NCBI GenBank assembly: GCA_046080565.1
Contig: JBJTUF010000057.1
Coordinates: 1-53,746, forward strand
Length of the DNA: 53,746 bases
Direction of reading: 5' to 3'
Origin: Cuspidothrix sp046080565
Lineage (GTDB): Bacteria > Cyanobacteriota > Cyanobacteriia > Cyanobacteriales > Nostocaceae
The stretch's first letter is position 1. Every line of letters begins with the position of its first letter. Below, one piece after another: positions 42,349 to 51,793 of the stretch. A program made the position numbers and the translations under genes. The notes below the pieces were generated by a model, which saw nothing but the letters and a program-made list of their open reading frames with translations, made no database searches and was not told the DNA's origin.

Positions 42349-44223
42349 ATGGAATTTAAAATTAGAAATTGGTTATCTGATCAGAGTATTAAAAATTTAA
42401 TTATTCTGAATTTATTCATGACTACTATTTATATAATAGCTGTGAAAATTAGCGTTGAATTCATATCTTTACCTGGAGGAACTTCATCTGTATGGTTGCC
42501 GTCTGCGATTACATTAGCCTTAGTTATTAAACAAGGTATTAGAGTATTCCCAGGAATTATTTTAGGTTCTATACTGGGTATATCTCAATCATTATTAGAG
42601 CTTACACCTTCTTTATCAAATTTCAACTTTATTTTTTTAAATATAGTTTGTGCTATAGCTAATTGTATCCAACCATTAATTAGTAAATATATACTTGAAG
42701 AATTAGCAGATGATAAAAATCTTTTTAATCATGTTCATACGGTTTTTATATTTATATTTGCTGCTATTTTTTCACCAACAATATCAGCCACGATGGGAAT
42801 TACTGCCCATTGTTTAAGTCATGTAATTCCTTGGAATAATTATGTTATTTCTTGGTTAATATGGTGGTCAGCTAGTGCCTTAGCTCATCTGATATTTACA
42901 CCATTTCTGTTATTACTGTTTAGTAAAAATCAACAACAATTTCACCATCGTCAATCCGAAATAATATTAATATTTATTTTAGCTATAATTATTTTTTGGG
43001 CTGCTTTTATCAATAAATATAGTTTGGAATATATATTTTTACCTCTGTTAATATGGTCAGTATTTCGGTTAGATAATTTTATTTCTAGTTTGTTAGTAAG
43101 TTTAGTTGCTATTGTTGCCACTGGAAATAATTATGGGAATTTTGTTAAAAGTAAACCTTATGAGTCTTTGATAATTTTACAATCATTTATAGGTGTTTTT
43201 TCGATTACTTCTTTGATCCTTTCTGCTGTAGTTGATGAAAAACGAGTAGCCCAGTCATCTTTAAAGAAAACTTTAGGAACTTTAGAGTTACAAGTACAAG
43301 AAAGAACAGCAGCATTACAAGAAAGTGAAGCTCAACTAGATGCTTTCTTTTCTTCGGCTTCTATTGGTATGTGTATTGTGGATAATCAATTAAGATATCT
43401 CAGAGTTAACGAAGTTTTAGCTAATATCAATGGTACATCAGTTGCTAATCATTTAGGTAAAAGTTTACGAGAAATATTACCAAATATAGCTCCAAATATA
43501 GAACCTTTTTACCATAAAGTTTTATTGACAGGCAGACCTTTATTTAATCAAGAAACTACTGGTGTCATTCCTAGTGAACCAGATGTACAAAAAACTTGGT
43601 TAGTATCTTATTTTCCCATATTTGATCTTAATAATATTCCTTATCGAGTGGGGGTTGTGGTCATAGATATTAGCGATCGCAAAGAAATGGAATTAAAATT
43701 AGAACAACAAGCGCGTATAGATGGACTCACCCAAATTGCTAACCGTCGTTATTTTAATGAAATATTTCTGAATGAATGGCAGCGTTGTCTTCGTACTCAA
43801 GAACCACTATCTTTAATTTTATGTGATGTAGATTATTTCAAAGCTTACAATGATACCTATGGACATCCGATGGGTGATGAATGTTTAATTAAAATAGCGA
43901 AAACACTTTCTGCAAGCATTCATCGTTCTAGCGATTTAGTAGCACGTTATGGAGGAGAAGAATTTGTAATTTTACTTTCCAATACTAACCTAGAAGGTAC
44001 ATTATATATAGCTAATATAATTCGCTCAAAAATTCATGATTCAAATATTCCTCATCAGGGTTCAGCAATAAATAATCATGTGACTTTAAGTATGGGAATT
44101 TCTGTTGCTATTCCCACTCTATCTCAGGATGCTGATAAACTTTTACTCATGGCAGATCAGGCTTTATATCAGGCCAAACAAGAAGGACGAGATCGGATTA
44201 TGATCAAAATTATGGGTAGTTGA
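42349..44223 (+). CDS. Membrane diguanylate cyclase (MASE1-PAS-GGDEF)
   Basis: The 624-residue protein has a MASE1-type sensor of about eight membrane spans (12-310; GGTSSVWLPSAITLALV is its hallmark). A coiled coil follows, then a PAS domain (about 340-450) and a GGDEF domain with active YGGEEF. An RSSD inhibitory-site sequence lies five residues ahead of the GGEEF. It should make c-di-GMP and be inhibited by product. ATG 42349 has a GGGGA ribosome site 10 bases upstream and gives the normal MASE1 start; a TTG at 42286 is unlikely. It is the only clearly active c-di-GMP enzyme in the window. Confidence 0.9.
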   Translation: MEFKIRNWLSDQSIKNLIILNLFMTTIYIIAVKISVEFISLPGGTSSVWLPSAITLALVIKQGIRVFPGIILGSILGISQSLLELTPSLSNFNFIFLNIVCAIANCIQPLISKYILEELADDKNLFNHVHTVFIFIFAAIFSPTISATMGITAHCLSHVIPWNNYVISWLIWWSASALAHLIFTPFLLLLFSKNQQQFHHRQSEIILIFILAIIIFWAAFINKYSLEYIFLPLLIWSVFRLDNFISSLLVSLVAIVATGNNYGNFVKSKPYESLIILQSFIGVFSITSLILSAVVDEKRVAQSSLKKTLGTLELQVQERTAALQESEAQLDAFFSSASIGMCIVDNQLRYLRVNEVLANINGTSVANHLGKSLREILPNIAPNIEPFYHKVLLTGRPLFNQETTGVIPSEPDVQKTWLVSYFPIFDLNNIPYRVGVVVIDISDRKEMELKLEQQARIDGLTQIANRRYFNEIFLNEWQRCLRTQEPLSLILCDVDYFKAYNDTYGHPMGDECLIKIAKTLSASIHRSSDLVARYGGEEFVILLSNTNLEGTLYIANIIRSKIHDSNIPHQGSAINNHVTLSMGISVAIPTLSQDADKLLLMADQALYQAKQEGRDRIMIKIMGS

Positions 44224-44389
44224 AAATAAGGTTATGACGAATTTATCCAATTATTAGTATACATAAATCATAGAACAATCTATTTTAGTATAAAAAATAT
44301 ATGTGTTACTTTCTATTATTAGACCTTTTCAATTTGGTATTCTTATGAGAAGTTATACAAACTTTATCAAAAAAATTCCATATAAATAC

Positions 44390-44952
44390 CCAGTATCACT
44401 AAAACTTCACTTCTCATTATCTCCTTTATCTCCTTGACTGCTATCCTCACCACTCAAGTAGTATCAGTAACTATTAGTGTACGCCTACGCACTAAAAAAA
44501 GAATGGTAGTTTCTGCTAATGCCTTAGCAAGTGAAGCTAGACTTTTAATATTAAAAAAAGTGAAAATTTGGTAGATGTAGCAGTAACCACAACCTTTGCT
44601 ATTTCTGTAGTTGAACCATTTTCCGCAGTGGAGGTGAATGGCTGTAGGTGCGCCTGGTGGTAGCATAATTATTACCCAAGTATTGCAAGTAATTTTAAAC
44701 ATTTTAGAATATAAAATGGATGTAAGTGCTGCAATTTCTACTCCTCGCATACATCACCAGTGGCTACCTGATGAATTACGAGTGGAAGTATGGAGTTTAG
44801 ATGCCTTAACCCTAGCAGATTTACGCCGTCGGGGATACAAAATCAAGAAAACTGAACTATGGGGTAATAAAAATGCCATAGCCGTTACAGAAGATGATAC
44901 TTTAGAAGCAGCAGCAGATCCTCGTGGTGAAGGTTTACCTAAAGGTTATTAA
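44390..44952 (+). pseudogene. ggt: Decayed gamma-glutamyltransferase gene (ggt)
   Basis: From about 44390 a frame without ATG encodes a signal-peptide-like run, then RMVVSANALASEARLLILKK, which matches the GGT start GMVVSANPLASEAG. It shifts frame near 44560; the next frame reads NLVDVAVTTTFAISVVEPFSA (44568-44627). The middle, with the autocleavage Thr and most of both subunits, is deleted. A third part from 44638 reads GAPGGSIIITQVLQVILNI, then RIHHQWLPDELRVE and DPRGEGLPKGY, the C-terminus of the small subunit. The remnant cannot cleave glutathione. Confidence 0.85.
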
Positions 44953-44982
44953 GCAATTAACAATTCAAAATTTAAAATTCAA

Positions 44983-46191
44983 ATGGAACGTGCTATTTCA
45001 ATACTAGGAATCTGCATTTTTATCGCCATTTCTTACGCCATTTCTGTTAACCGAAAAGCCATAAAATGGGGTACAGTTGCTTGGGGATTAGGATTAGAAT
45101 TTATTTTAGCTTTAGTCATTCTCAAAACTTCTTGGGGGTTAAATTTATTTAAATCCTTAGGAAATATTGTTGGTAATTTTTTAGCTTTTTCTGATGTTGG
45201 GGCAAAATTCGTCTTTGGTGAAAACTTCAAAGATCATCTTTTCGCCTTTCAAATTCTGCCCACAATTATCTTTTTCTCATCCTTTATTAGCATTCTCTAC
45301 CACTATAGAATTTTACAAAAAGTAGTCAATTCTCTAGCTTGGGTGATGATGAAAACCATGAAAACATCTGGTTCGGAATCTTTATCCTGTGCGGGGAATA
45401 TTTTCTTAGGTCCAACGGAAGCAGCACTGATGGTTAAACCCTATGTAGCAGATATGACTCAATCTGAATTGCACGCTGTAATGACAGGTGGTTTTGCTAC
45501 CATTGCGGGTGGAGTATTAGGTGCTTATTTATCTTTTGGCATTCCTCCAGAACATTTAATTGCTGCTTTTTTTATGACTTCTCCTGTTGCTTTAATAGTT
45601 TCAAAAATTATGTATCCAGAAACAGAAATATCAGCAACTACAGGAAAAGTTAATGTAGATATCAAAACTAATCATGTTAATGTCATTGATGCGGCAACTT
45701 CTGGGGCAATAGAAGGGGTGAAATTAGCCGTTAATGTAGGCGTAATCATCATTGCTTTTTTGAGTTTATCAGCTGCTGTCAATGCCTGTTTTGGTTGGGT
45801 GGGAACTGTGGTAGGATATCCCCAATTATCTCTAGAAGGGATATTATCTGTAATCATGTTTCCCGTGGCCTGGTTAATGGGTATACCTTGGTCAGACTGT
45901 GGACAAGTTGGGGCATTATTAGGAAAAAAAACAATTCTCAATGAATTTATCGCCTATTTAGATTTAGGGGAAATGATCAAAAAAGAAACCATTTCTCAAA
46001 GATCAATAATTATTAGCACCTATGCTTTGTGTAACTTTGCTAATATTGGTTCGATAGGAATTACTATTGGTGGGATGGCAGGAATAGCACCCAACCGTCA
46101 AAAAGACTTAGCAAGAATGGGTTTGAAAACCATGTTCGGCGGATTATTGGCAGGTTTTATTACTGCTAGTATTGCCGGTATATTAATTTAA
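44983..46191 (+). CDS. Concentrative nucleoside transporter (NupC family)
   Basis: The 402-residue protein has about ten spans. CNT hallmarks are KTMKTSGSESLSCAGNIFLGPTEAALMVKPY and the C-terminal CNFANIGSIGITIGGMAGIAPNRQ, which form the nucleoside and sodium sites. It imports nucleosides with Na+ or H+. Deoxynucleotide and adenosine metabolism genes lie elsewhere in the window but not in the same transcript. It starts 30 bases after the ggt remnant. Confidence 0.92.
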   Translation: MERAISILGICIFIAISYAISVNRKAIKWGTVAWGLGLEFILALVILKTSWGLNLFKSLGNIVGNFLAFSDVGAKFVFGENFKDHLFAFQILPTIIFFSSFISILYHYRILQKVVNSLAWVMMKTMKTSGSESLSCAGNIFLGPTEAALMVKPYVADMTQSELHAVMTGGFATIAGGVLGAYLSFGIPPEHLIAAFFMTSPVALIVSKIMYPETEISATTGKVNVDIKTNHVNVIDAATSGAIEGVKLAVNVGVIIIAFLSLSAAVNACFGWVGTVVGYPQLSLEGILSVIMFPVAWLMGIPWSDCGQVGALLGKKTILNEFIAYLDLGEMIKKETISQRSIIISTYALCNFANIGSIGITIGGMAGIAPNRQKDLARMGLKTMFGGLLAGFITASIAGILI

Positions 46192-46230
46192 TCATCTATT
46201 TTCTTAGTAACTGATTGGTAAAAGATAATC

Positions 46231-46968
46231 ATGGAAATTAGATTCATAACTTCTATCAAAACATCAATTAAATTTTTAATTTTCGGTATTTGTTTAACTA
46301 GCAGCAATGTTTTTGCTCAAACCTTACCTCTGACCTCGAACTTAATTGGTTTTGATACACCTGAAGGGCAGAAGTTGTTGATTTCTAGTCAAGCAAAGAA
46401 TGATTTTTTCCCATTAAGTACACAATTTGTTACCCAAAATAATCAAGCATATTGTGGAGTTGCTAGTATGATTATGGTTCTCAATAGCTTAAGAATTAAT
46501 GCGCCAGAAACACCACAATATAAACCATTTCGGGTGTTTACCCAAGATAACTTTTTTAGTAATGAGAAAACTAAGAATATAGTCAGTCCTGAAGTAGTTT
46601 CTCGTCAAGGTATGACCTTAGATGAATTAGGACGATTGTTAGAAAGTTATAATGTAAAAGTTAAGGTTTATCATGCTAGTGATACAAATTTAGCAGAATT
46701 TCGTAAGTTAGTCGCAGAGAATTTAAAAGAACCAAATAACTTTGTGATTATTAACTATTTACGCAAAGAAATCGGACAAGAAAGAGGCGGACATATTTCC
46801 CCTTTAGCAGCATATAATCAGTTAACAGATAGATTTTTAATTATGGATGTTTCCCGTTACAAATATCCACCAGTTTGGGTAAAAACAGCAGATTTATGGA
46901 AAGCTATAAATACAGTTGATAAAACAGCCAGTAAAACGCGGGGTTTTGTATTTGTGAGTCGGGAATGA
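46231..46968 (+). CDS. Phytochelatin synthase-like protease (PCS family), exported
   Basis: This 245-residue protein has a signal peptide (about 1-29, ending VFA-Q) and a papain-like PCS domain. The catalytic triad is visible: Cys75 in NQAYCGVAS, His188 in GGHISPL and Asp206 in IMDVSRYKYPP. The spacings (113 and 18) equal those of Nostoc NsPCS. Bacterial members mainly hydrolyse glutathione to gamma-Glu-Cys; metal-chelating polymer synthesis is weak. The adjacent ggt remnant was another glutathione-cleaving enzyme. Confidence 0.93.
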   Translation: MEIRFITSIKTSIKFLIFGICLTSSNVFAQTLPLTSNLIGFDTPEGQKLLISSQAKNDFFPLSTQFVTQNNQAYCGVASMIMVLNSLRINAPETPQYKPFRVFTQDNFFSNEKTKNIVSPEVVSRQGMTLDELGRLLESYNVKVKVYHASDTNLAEFRKLVAENLKEPNNFVIINYLRKEIGQERGGHISPLAAYNQLTDRFLIMDVSRYKYPPVWVKTADLWKAINTVDKTASKTRGFVFVSRE

Positions 46969-47027
46969 TTCTTGTCAGAATCAGGATGTGCAGGATTTAA
47001 GGATTTACAGGATGAGTAAACAATCTA

Positions 47028-47345
47028 CTATAATTTCCTGATTTCTGGAATTAAATCACCTTTACATAATTTAAGAATAATTTTGATAAACGCCTTTAAT
47101 TCAGGACATTGATTAATGGAAATGCTTAAATCTTGGTCTTTTAAGATAGCAGATCCATCACGAATTTTATTATAATCACGTTTTTTACCTAACTCAAAAA
47201 TTTCTTTAATCCGATATGCCGGAAAATTACCATGATTTACCTGTTCAGGTGAACCTGGTGGTGTTGATTTATTATGTTCAGATAACTTTTGAATTCTTGA
47301 CCAATAAGGTAATAACCAAGCTTCAAAATTATGCTGTGCTACCCA
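47028..47345 (-). pseudogene. C-terminal remnant of a DUF4276-type protein
   Basis: The frame contains AQHNFEAWLLPYWSRIQKL, AYRIKEIFELGKKRDYNKIRD and DLSISINQCPELKAFIKII, the C-terminal half of DUF4276 proteins. It is joined, out of frame, to the start of an AAA ATPase gene (47329-47451). The ATGs at 47357 and 47351 lie in the ATPase part, so they are not the original start. A deletion seems to have removed most of both genes. Confidence 0.75.
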
Positions 47346-47451
47346 CACCATTAGCACCTATCATGACTGTTAGAGGACGATCACGCATATCAACTTGTAC
47401 ATTAAACAAGCGACGATATCCTTCAATAGTTATCCTCTCAAATGAGTTCAT
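47329..47451 (-). pseudogene. N-terminal remnant of an AAA (AAA_21-type) ATPase
   Basis: From ATG 47449-47451 the protein reads MNSFERITIEGYRRLFNV. It then reaches TVMIGANGVGST, a P-loop in which the lysine is replaced because the reading frame breaks exactly here (GVGS instead of GVGKS). It ends at TAA 47329-47331 after 40 residues. Such ATPases are usually followed by a DUF4276 gene, and the remains of one lie right after it. Confidence 0.75.
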
Positions 47452-47607
47452 AATCTAATTTTTACCAATAGTCATTAATCAAGACTATTTTAAAATTTTA
47501 ATAGTTTTTATATGTTTTCTATGTAATAATTAAATCATATTCAAAATATTTGTGTTAAAAATAATGCTGGATTTTTAATAAATCTTTGCAAATTGATGTT
47601 TTTATGA

Positions 47608-48060
47608 TCAACTGGTCTTATCTCTAGATACACCCAATTGCCAATTACTAGCTTTTTTGATCTCGTTAATTTTACCAGCCAATATAAATTTGATGGCAGT
47701 ACGAGTATGTAAATATCCTTTAGCAAGATCATATCCTGGTTTAGCAATAACACCATCTTGACTGTAAGGGAGTCTGCTGATATTACCGCAAAAAATATGA
47801 TTATTTCCTAAATTAACTGTGATAAAATTATCGTATAAATTCCCTTGAGAAACGGTAAATATGGCATAAATATTATGCTGACCTAACCAGGGTTTAACTA
47901 TAATTTTATCAGGATGAATGTAATATTTTGTCGTTTTTATACTGGCAAATCCCCAATTTTCACAAGGAACTGTGGGTAATTGCTTGAAAAAATAAGATAA
48001 GAAAATAATAGCTACTAAGGTGAAGCTAAATAATATATAAAAGATTTGACTTTTTCTCAC
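47608..48060 (-). CDS. Hypothetical membrane-anchored protein
   Basis: This 150-residue protein has one N-terminal span (about 5-24) and a likely extracytoplasmic domain with two cysteines (Cys33 and Cys92) that could form a disulfide. It shows YYIHPDKIIVKPWLGQHNIYAIF and GVIAKPGYDLAKGYLHTRTAIKFI. I do not recognise a family. It is transcribed toward the DUF4276 remnant. Confidence 0.5.
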   Translation of the reverse strand: MRKSQIFYILFSFTLVAIIFLSYFFKQLPTVPCENWGFASIKTTKYYIHPDKIIVKPWLGQHNIYAIFTVSQGNLYDNFITVNLGNNHIFCGNISRLPYSQDGVIAKPGYDLAKGYLHTRTAIKFILAGKINEIKKASNWQLGVSRDKTS

Positions 48061-48346
48061 TGCTAAAATTAATAACTAATTTTTTTATAAGTAAGTTGGC
48101 GTTAAAAATTGTCCAGAAGGAAAAGGGGTTTTAGGCGTGTTTTCTTTTGTTTACACAGTTTGGTTTTATTTTCCTAACTTACTTAGTCTTGTTAATTTTA
48201 CTAATTTGCTCAAAACAATAAAGTGTGTTGTCATACAAATACCCCCCATCAGAGTTGATGAACTTCAGCACTCATAATTAGCAATTAATTATCATTTTAC
48301 CAGGAGTTAAACGAATTACTATGTTATTTTTACCTAGCTTTGGAGA

Positions 48347-48454
48347 TATAGCGGTTATTGGGTGAGTAGAATACATAACCAGATGTCCAAAACTCTTCCC
48401 GGTTCTTCAAGAGGAGGCTTATCACTGTATATGATACAAGTGTATACCGCTATA
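48347..48454. repeat. Inverted-repeat element upstream of the EnvC-like gene
   Basis: TATAGCGGT (48347-48355) and ACCGCTATA (48446-48454) are 9-bp perfect inverted ends of a 108-base segment. No copy elsewhere in the window was noticed. It is part of the 579-base gap 48061-48639, which otherwise holds only a possible gene remnant (48494-48678, in findings). Confidence 0.4.
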
Positions 48455-48639
48455 ATGCTGTTTATGTTTACACTTCTTAGGCTAAATTTAAGCAGATGAA
48501 AATGGTATTGGTCCTAAAGGTGTTGCTGATTTTGGGGATGAAAACAATTTTGCATATATTCAAAACTCTTTTAGAGACGTTCCATGGGACGTGTCTACAC
48601 TCAAAAAACATCCCGCATTTATGCAACTACGTCCTAAAA

Positions 48640-49806
48640 ATGAGATTGTGGTGGTTATTTCTGATATGTTGTGGCTTTATTTGGTCTATTATCATACTTT
48701 TACCAGTATCAGCAAATTCTATTAACAGTCTTAAACAACAACAGCAGCAAATTCAACAACAACGCCAGAATGTAATTCAGGAACAAAATCGGTTAACTAA
48801 TTTACAGACGGAAGCGCAAAAACATCTGACTGGTTTAAATCAAAATTTACAGAAAACTAATACATACATTCACGATAGTGAATTTAGATTACAACAAGCT
48901 AATCAACGTCTTCAAGAATTAGAAACTAATTTAGAAAGTGCTGAACGTGATTATGAAAATCGGCAAGCTGCTACAATAGCGCGGTTACGATTTCTTCAGC
49001 GTTCTCCAACTTCTCAAGGTTGGGCGGTTTTATTAGAAAGTGAAAATATTAACGATTTTATTAGTCGTCGTTATCAGTTAAAGTTAGTTTATCAAGCAGA
49101 TAAGCAAATTTTAGCCGAACTATCCCAACAAGCTAATTTATTAATTCAACAAAGAACAGAAGTTGCTGGACAAAAGAACCAAATTTCTTTAATTCGAGAA
49201 CAATTACTTGCCCAAAAAGAAGATTATCAAAGTCAAGCTGAATTACAAACGGAATTAGTAGAGCGTTTAAATAGCGATCGCTTATCCTTAGAAGCTGCCC
49301 AAAATCAATTAGAAAAAGACTCCCAAAATCTCACTGTTTTAATTCAACAAAAAATCGCGGAACAAAAAGCGATAGAAGCTGCTAGAACAAAAATCGCTAG
49401 TAAAAATGTGATCATTCCTGGTACAGGTATCTTTGCATTTCCTAGCGATGCACCCACTAGCAGTCCCTTTGGTTGGCGCATACATCCCATTTTCGGTTAT
49501 CGGCGGTTTCATGCGGGTTTGGACTTTGCAGCCAGCTATGGGAGTACAATCCGCGCTGCTGATTCTGGTACAGTTATTTTTGCTGGTTGGTATGGTGGCT
49601 ATGGTAAAGCTCTAATTATCAGTCATGGTAAAGGAATTACCACCCTTTATGCACACACTAGCGAACTATTTGTGAGTGAAGGACAAACTGTACAAAAAGG
49701 ACAAGCGATCGCCGCCGTCGGTTCTACAGGTTTCTCTACAGGCCCCCATCTCCATTTTGAAGTCCGCCGTGATGGTACACCCGTTGACCCCGCAAATTAT
49801 TTGTAA
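48640..49806 (+). CDS. EnvC-like M23 peptidase/amidase activator with coiled coil
   Basis: The 388-residue protein has a signal peptide (MRLWWLFLICCGFIWSII...VSANS) and a long coiled coil (about 28-250, rich in Gln/Glu). A LytM/M23 domain follows with SPFGWRIHPIFGYRRFHAGLDF (His and Asp zinc ligands) and GPHLHFEV (the HxH). All metal ligands are kept, so it may cut peptidoglycan itself rather than only activating amidases like E. coli EnvC. ATG 48640 is chosen because it begins a clear signal peptide; the longer frame to 48496 is improbable. Confidence 0.88.
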   Translation: MRLWWLFLICCGFIWSIIILLPVSANSINSLKQQQQQIQQQRQNVIQEQNRLTNLQTEAQKHLTGLNQNLQKTNTYIHDSEFRLQQANQRLQELETNLESAERDYENRQAATIARLRFLQRSPTSQGWAVLLESENINDFISRRYQLKLVYQADKQILAELSQQANLLIQQRTEVAGQKNQISLIREQLLAQKEDYQSQAELQTELVERLNSDRLSLEAAQNQLEKDSQNLTVLIQQKIAEQKAIEAARTKIASKNVIIPGTGIFAFPSDAPTSSPFGWRIHPIFGYRRFHAGLDFAASYGSTIRAADSGTVIFAGWYGGYGKALIISHGKGITTLYAHTSELFVSEGQTVQKGQAIAAVGSTGFSTGPHLHFEVRRDGTPVDPANYL

Positions 49807-49855
49807 TTTAATGCTGACTAAATACCAAAAGTATGTTATACTATTGAATGTGTAA

Positions 49856-49928
49856 GGGCGCGTGGCTCAGTGGATAGAGCAACAGGTTCCGGTCCTGTGG
49901 GTCGGGGGTTCAAATCCCTCCGCGCTCG
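49856..49928 (+). tRNA. tRNA-Arg (anticodon CCG)
   Basis: A 73-base cloverleaf is seen: acceptor GGGCGCG paired with CGCGCTC (one G-T pair), D loop GCTCAGTGGATAGAGC, anticodon stem ACAGG/CCTGT with loop TTCCGGT (anticodon CCG), and a T arm ending GGTTCAAATCC. The CCA is not encoded. A run of eight T follows (49929-49936) as terminator, and TTATACT near 49836-49842 is a candidate -10. Confidence 0.95.
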
Positions 49929-50052
49929 TTTTTTTTATTAGTCATATTATTTATCCCGTGTCAATAATTTTATTGCCATACTATAAGTATTGCAAAGCTT
50001 TTTTGCTGTCCTGCCTGTAATTATTAATACAAAGTAAAGATTCTGGCTTCTA

Positions 50053-50086
50053 GAATTCATTCCCATACAGAGTATGGAAACGAGAA
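50053..50086. repeat. Partial third copy of the CTCGTT...AACGAG repeat
   Basis: GAATTCATTCCCATACAGAG followed by TATGGAAACGAGA is the 3' end of the repeats at 29661-29771 and 29850-29960. It lies between the tRNA and the adenosine deaminase gene. Confidence 0.55.
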
Positions 50087-50158
50087 GAAATCTGAACTAG
50101 ATCAATTTTTTCTAAATTTTTGTTACAATTGATTAACTTTTTACCGCAAAATACCACT

Positions 50159-51169
50159 ATGGCTTTATACGCAGAATTGCATCGGCATTTAGGTGGTTCG
50201 GTTGTACCGCGTGTACTATGGCGATATTTCCAACGTCATAATACTGAGTTAATTTCTCGCTTTGCTGAATATCCAGAATTTGAAGATTTTTATACCCGTC
50301 CCCGTAACACCTTAGATGAATATTTAGAACTGCACACCTTAGTTGAAAGTGTGCAAACTGTAGAAACCTTACCCTATTTTATTTACCGCTTATTGCGGGG
50401 TGCTTATATTTTCGAGAATTTGGCTTATTTAGAATTACGCTATACTCCCTATTTACGAACTCCTGAACATCTCAATCAAAACGAAAGAATTGATAAGATG
50501 GCGGAAATTGTGGAAATTGTGGGTAAAGCTAGTTGTTCTTTAGAATATCCCATTGTTACCAGTCAAATTCTGTGTATGCACTCCCGTTTACCGTTTGAGG
50601 TAAATAAGGCAATTATTGATTTAGCGGCGCAAAATAGAGAATATGTCTGTGCCATAGATGTGGCGGGCGGCGATCGCTATTATGCCGAACGCATGGAAGA
50701 ATGGATCAGTTTATATAATTATGCCCATAGTTTAGGTATCAATACTACGGGGCATCTTTACGAAACCAAAGATGGTTGTTATCCAGAATTATTACCCTAT
50801 TTAATGAGAATTGGTCACGGTATCCAAATTCCCATTTTATATCCTGAATTACTGCCAGAAATTGCCAGAAGAGGTCAATGTTTAGAAGTTTGTCCCACAA
50901 CTTACTTAAAAACAGGAACTTTACAGGATGTTCGCCAACTTAAATTAGTTTTTGATCGTTGTTTTACTGCCGGAGTTGATATTGCCATTTGTACAGATAA
51001 CGCTGGACTCCATAATATGCGTCTACCGTTTGAATATGAAAATCTTTTGACTTACGACATTATCAATTTTCAACAATTACAAGCTTGTCAGGATGCAGCT
51101 TTTCGCCATGCTTTTGCCTGGCCTCACAGTCAACGTCCAGCATCTTTGTTAACTGCATTGTTGAAGTAG
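50159..51169 (+). CDS. Adenosine deaminase-like protein (metal-dependent hydrolase)
   Basis: This 336-residue TIM-barrel enzyme has metal ligands in ELHRHLGGS (HxH form). GHLYET follows, then HGIQ and CTDNAGLHNM (final Asp and active-site Asn/His). These match the adenosine/adenine deaminase superfamily. The sequence HLGGSV instead of HLDGAL marks the cyanobacterial subgroup, whose substrate is not settled. ATG 50159 gives the conserved MALYAELH start; the upstream ATG at 50120 is less likely. It could convert adenosine released from SAM salvage or nucleoside import. Confidence 0.85.
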   Translation: MALYAELHRHLGGSVVPRVLWRYFQRHNTELISRFAEYPEFEDFYTRPRNTLDEYLELHTLVESVQTVETLPYFIYRLLRGAYIFENLAYLELRYTPYLRTPEHLNQNERIDKMAEIVEIVGKASCSLEYPIVTSQILCMHSRLPFEVNKAIIDLAAQNREYVCAIDVAGGDRYYAERMEEWISLYNYAHSLGINTTGHLYETKDGCYPELLPYLMRIGHGIQIPILYPELLPEIARRGQCLEVCPTTYLKTGTLQDVRQLKLVFDRCFTAGVDIAICTDNAGLHNMRLPFEYENLLTYDIINFQQLQACQDAAFRHAFAWPHSQRPASLLTALLK

Positions 51170-51282
51170 GGAAGAGGTGACAGGTGACAGTGAAGAAGCT
51201 ATAGGCAATAGGCAAGAATAAAAATATTCTCCCCTGCTCCTCCGCTCCCCTGCTCCCCTGCTCTCCCACCTCCCTGCCTCCT

Positions 51283-51615
51283 CTAAACTACCCCTTCTGT
51301 AGCGCCACCGATGGCTTTCCAGGCTTGTAAACCACCAGAAAGTTCTGCTACGGATGTAAAACCGAGGAATTGTAAGGTTCTTACCGCTTGTGCAGATTGG
51401 GTTTCATTGTCGCCGTAGATGTAGATTTGGCGTTCTCTGTGTAGGGATGTTTGGGCGCGAGATTCTAAATCTTCAAGGGGTATGGAGATTGCTCCTGTGA
51501 TGCGGCTATGATTGTATGTTGAGCGATCGCGCACATCAATAATTGTAAAAGCAGGTTGACCCCAAAGGAGACTTGTTTTTAAGTCATTCACATCGGCCAC
51601 TAAATTCATACTCAT
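51283..51615 (-). CDS. Rhodanese-like domain protein lacking the catalytic Cys
   Basis: The single rhodanese domain (110 aa) contains TIIDVRDRSTYNHSRITGAISIPLEDL and ends with LSGGLQAWKAIGG. The active loop, normally C-x-x-x-x-R-S, reads YGDNETQS, with no Cys. It is therefore unlikely to transfer sulfur and may be a binding module. It is transcribed alone in the gap between the deaminase-like and mutL genes. Confidence 0.85.
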   Translation of the reverse strand: MSMNLVADVNDLKTSLLWGQPAFTIIDVRDRSTYNHSRITGAISIPLEDLESRAQTSLHRERQIYIYGDNETQSAQAVRTLQFLGFTSVAELSGGLQAWKAIGGATEGVV

Positions 51616-51793
51616 AAGCTTTTCTTTGCTGCTTGTCCTAATCCAAAATCTAGCAAATATCCTCTATTAATTTGTATTTCTTTAGAATGACAGCAGATTT
51701 TAAAAATTTATATTTTCAAGTCATAATATTGTAAGCTAATCTTCTATGAAGGGAGACAATTTTTAATTTTTAATTTGTAATTTTTAATTATTC

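Noticed and set aside
47216..47458. 80-codon + frame over the AAA/DUF4276 remnant
   Set aside because: The minus strand carries clear family motifs; the + frame does not.
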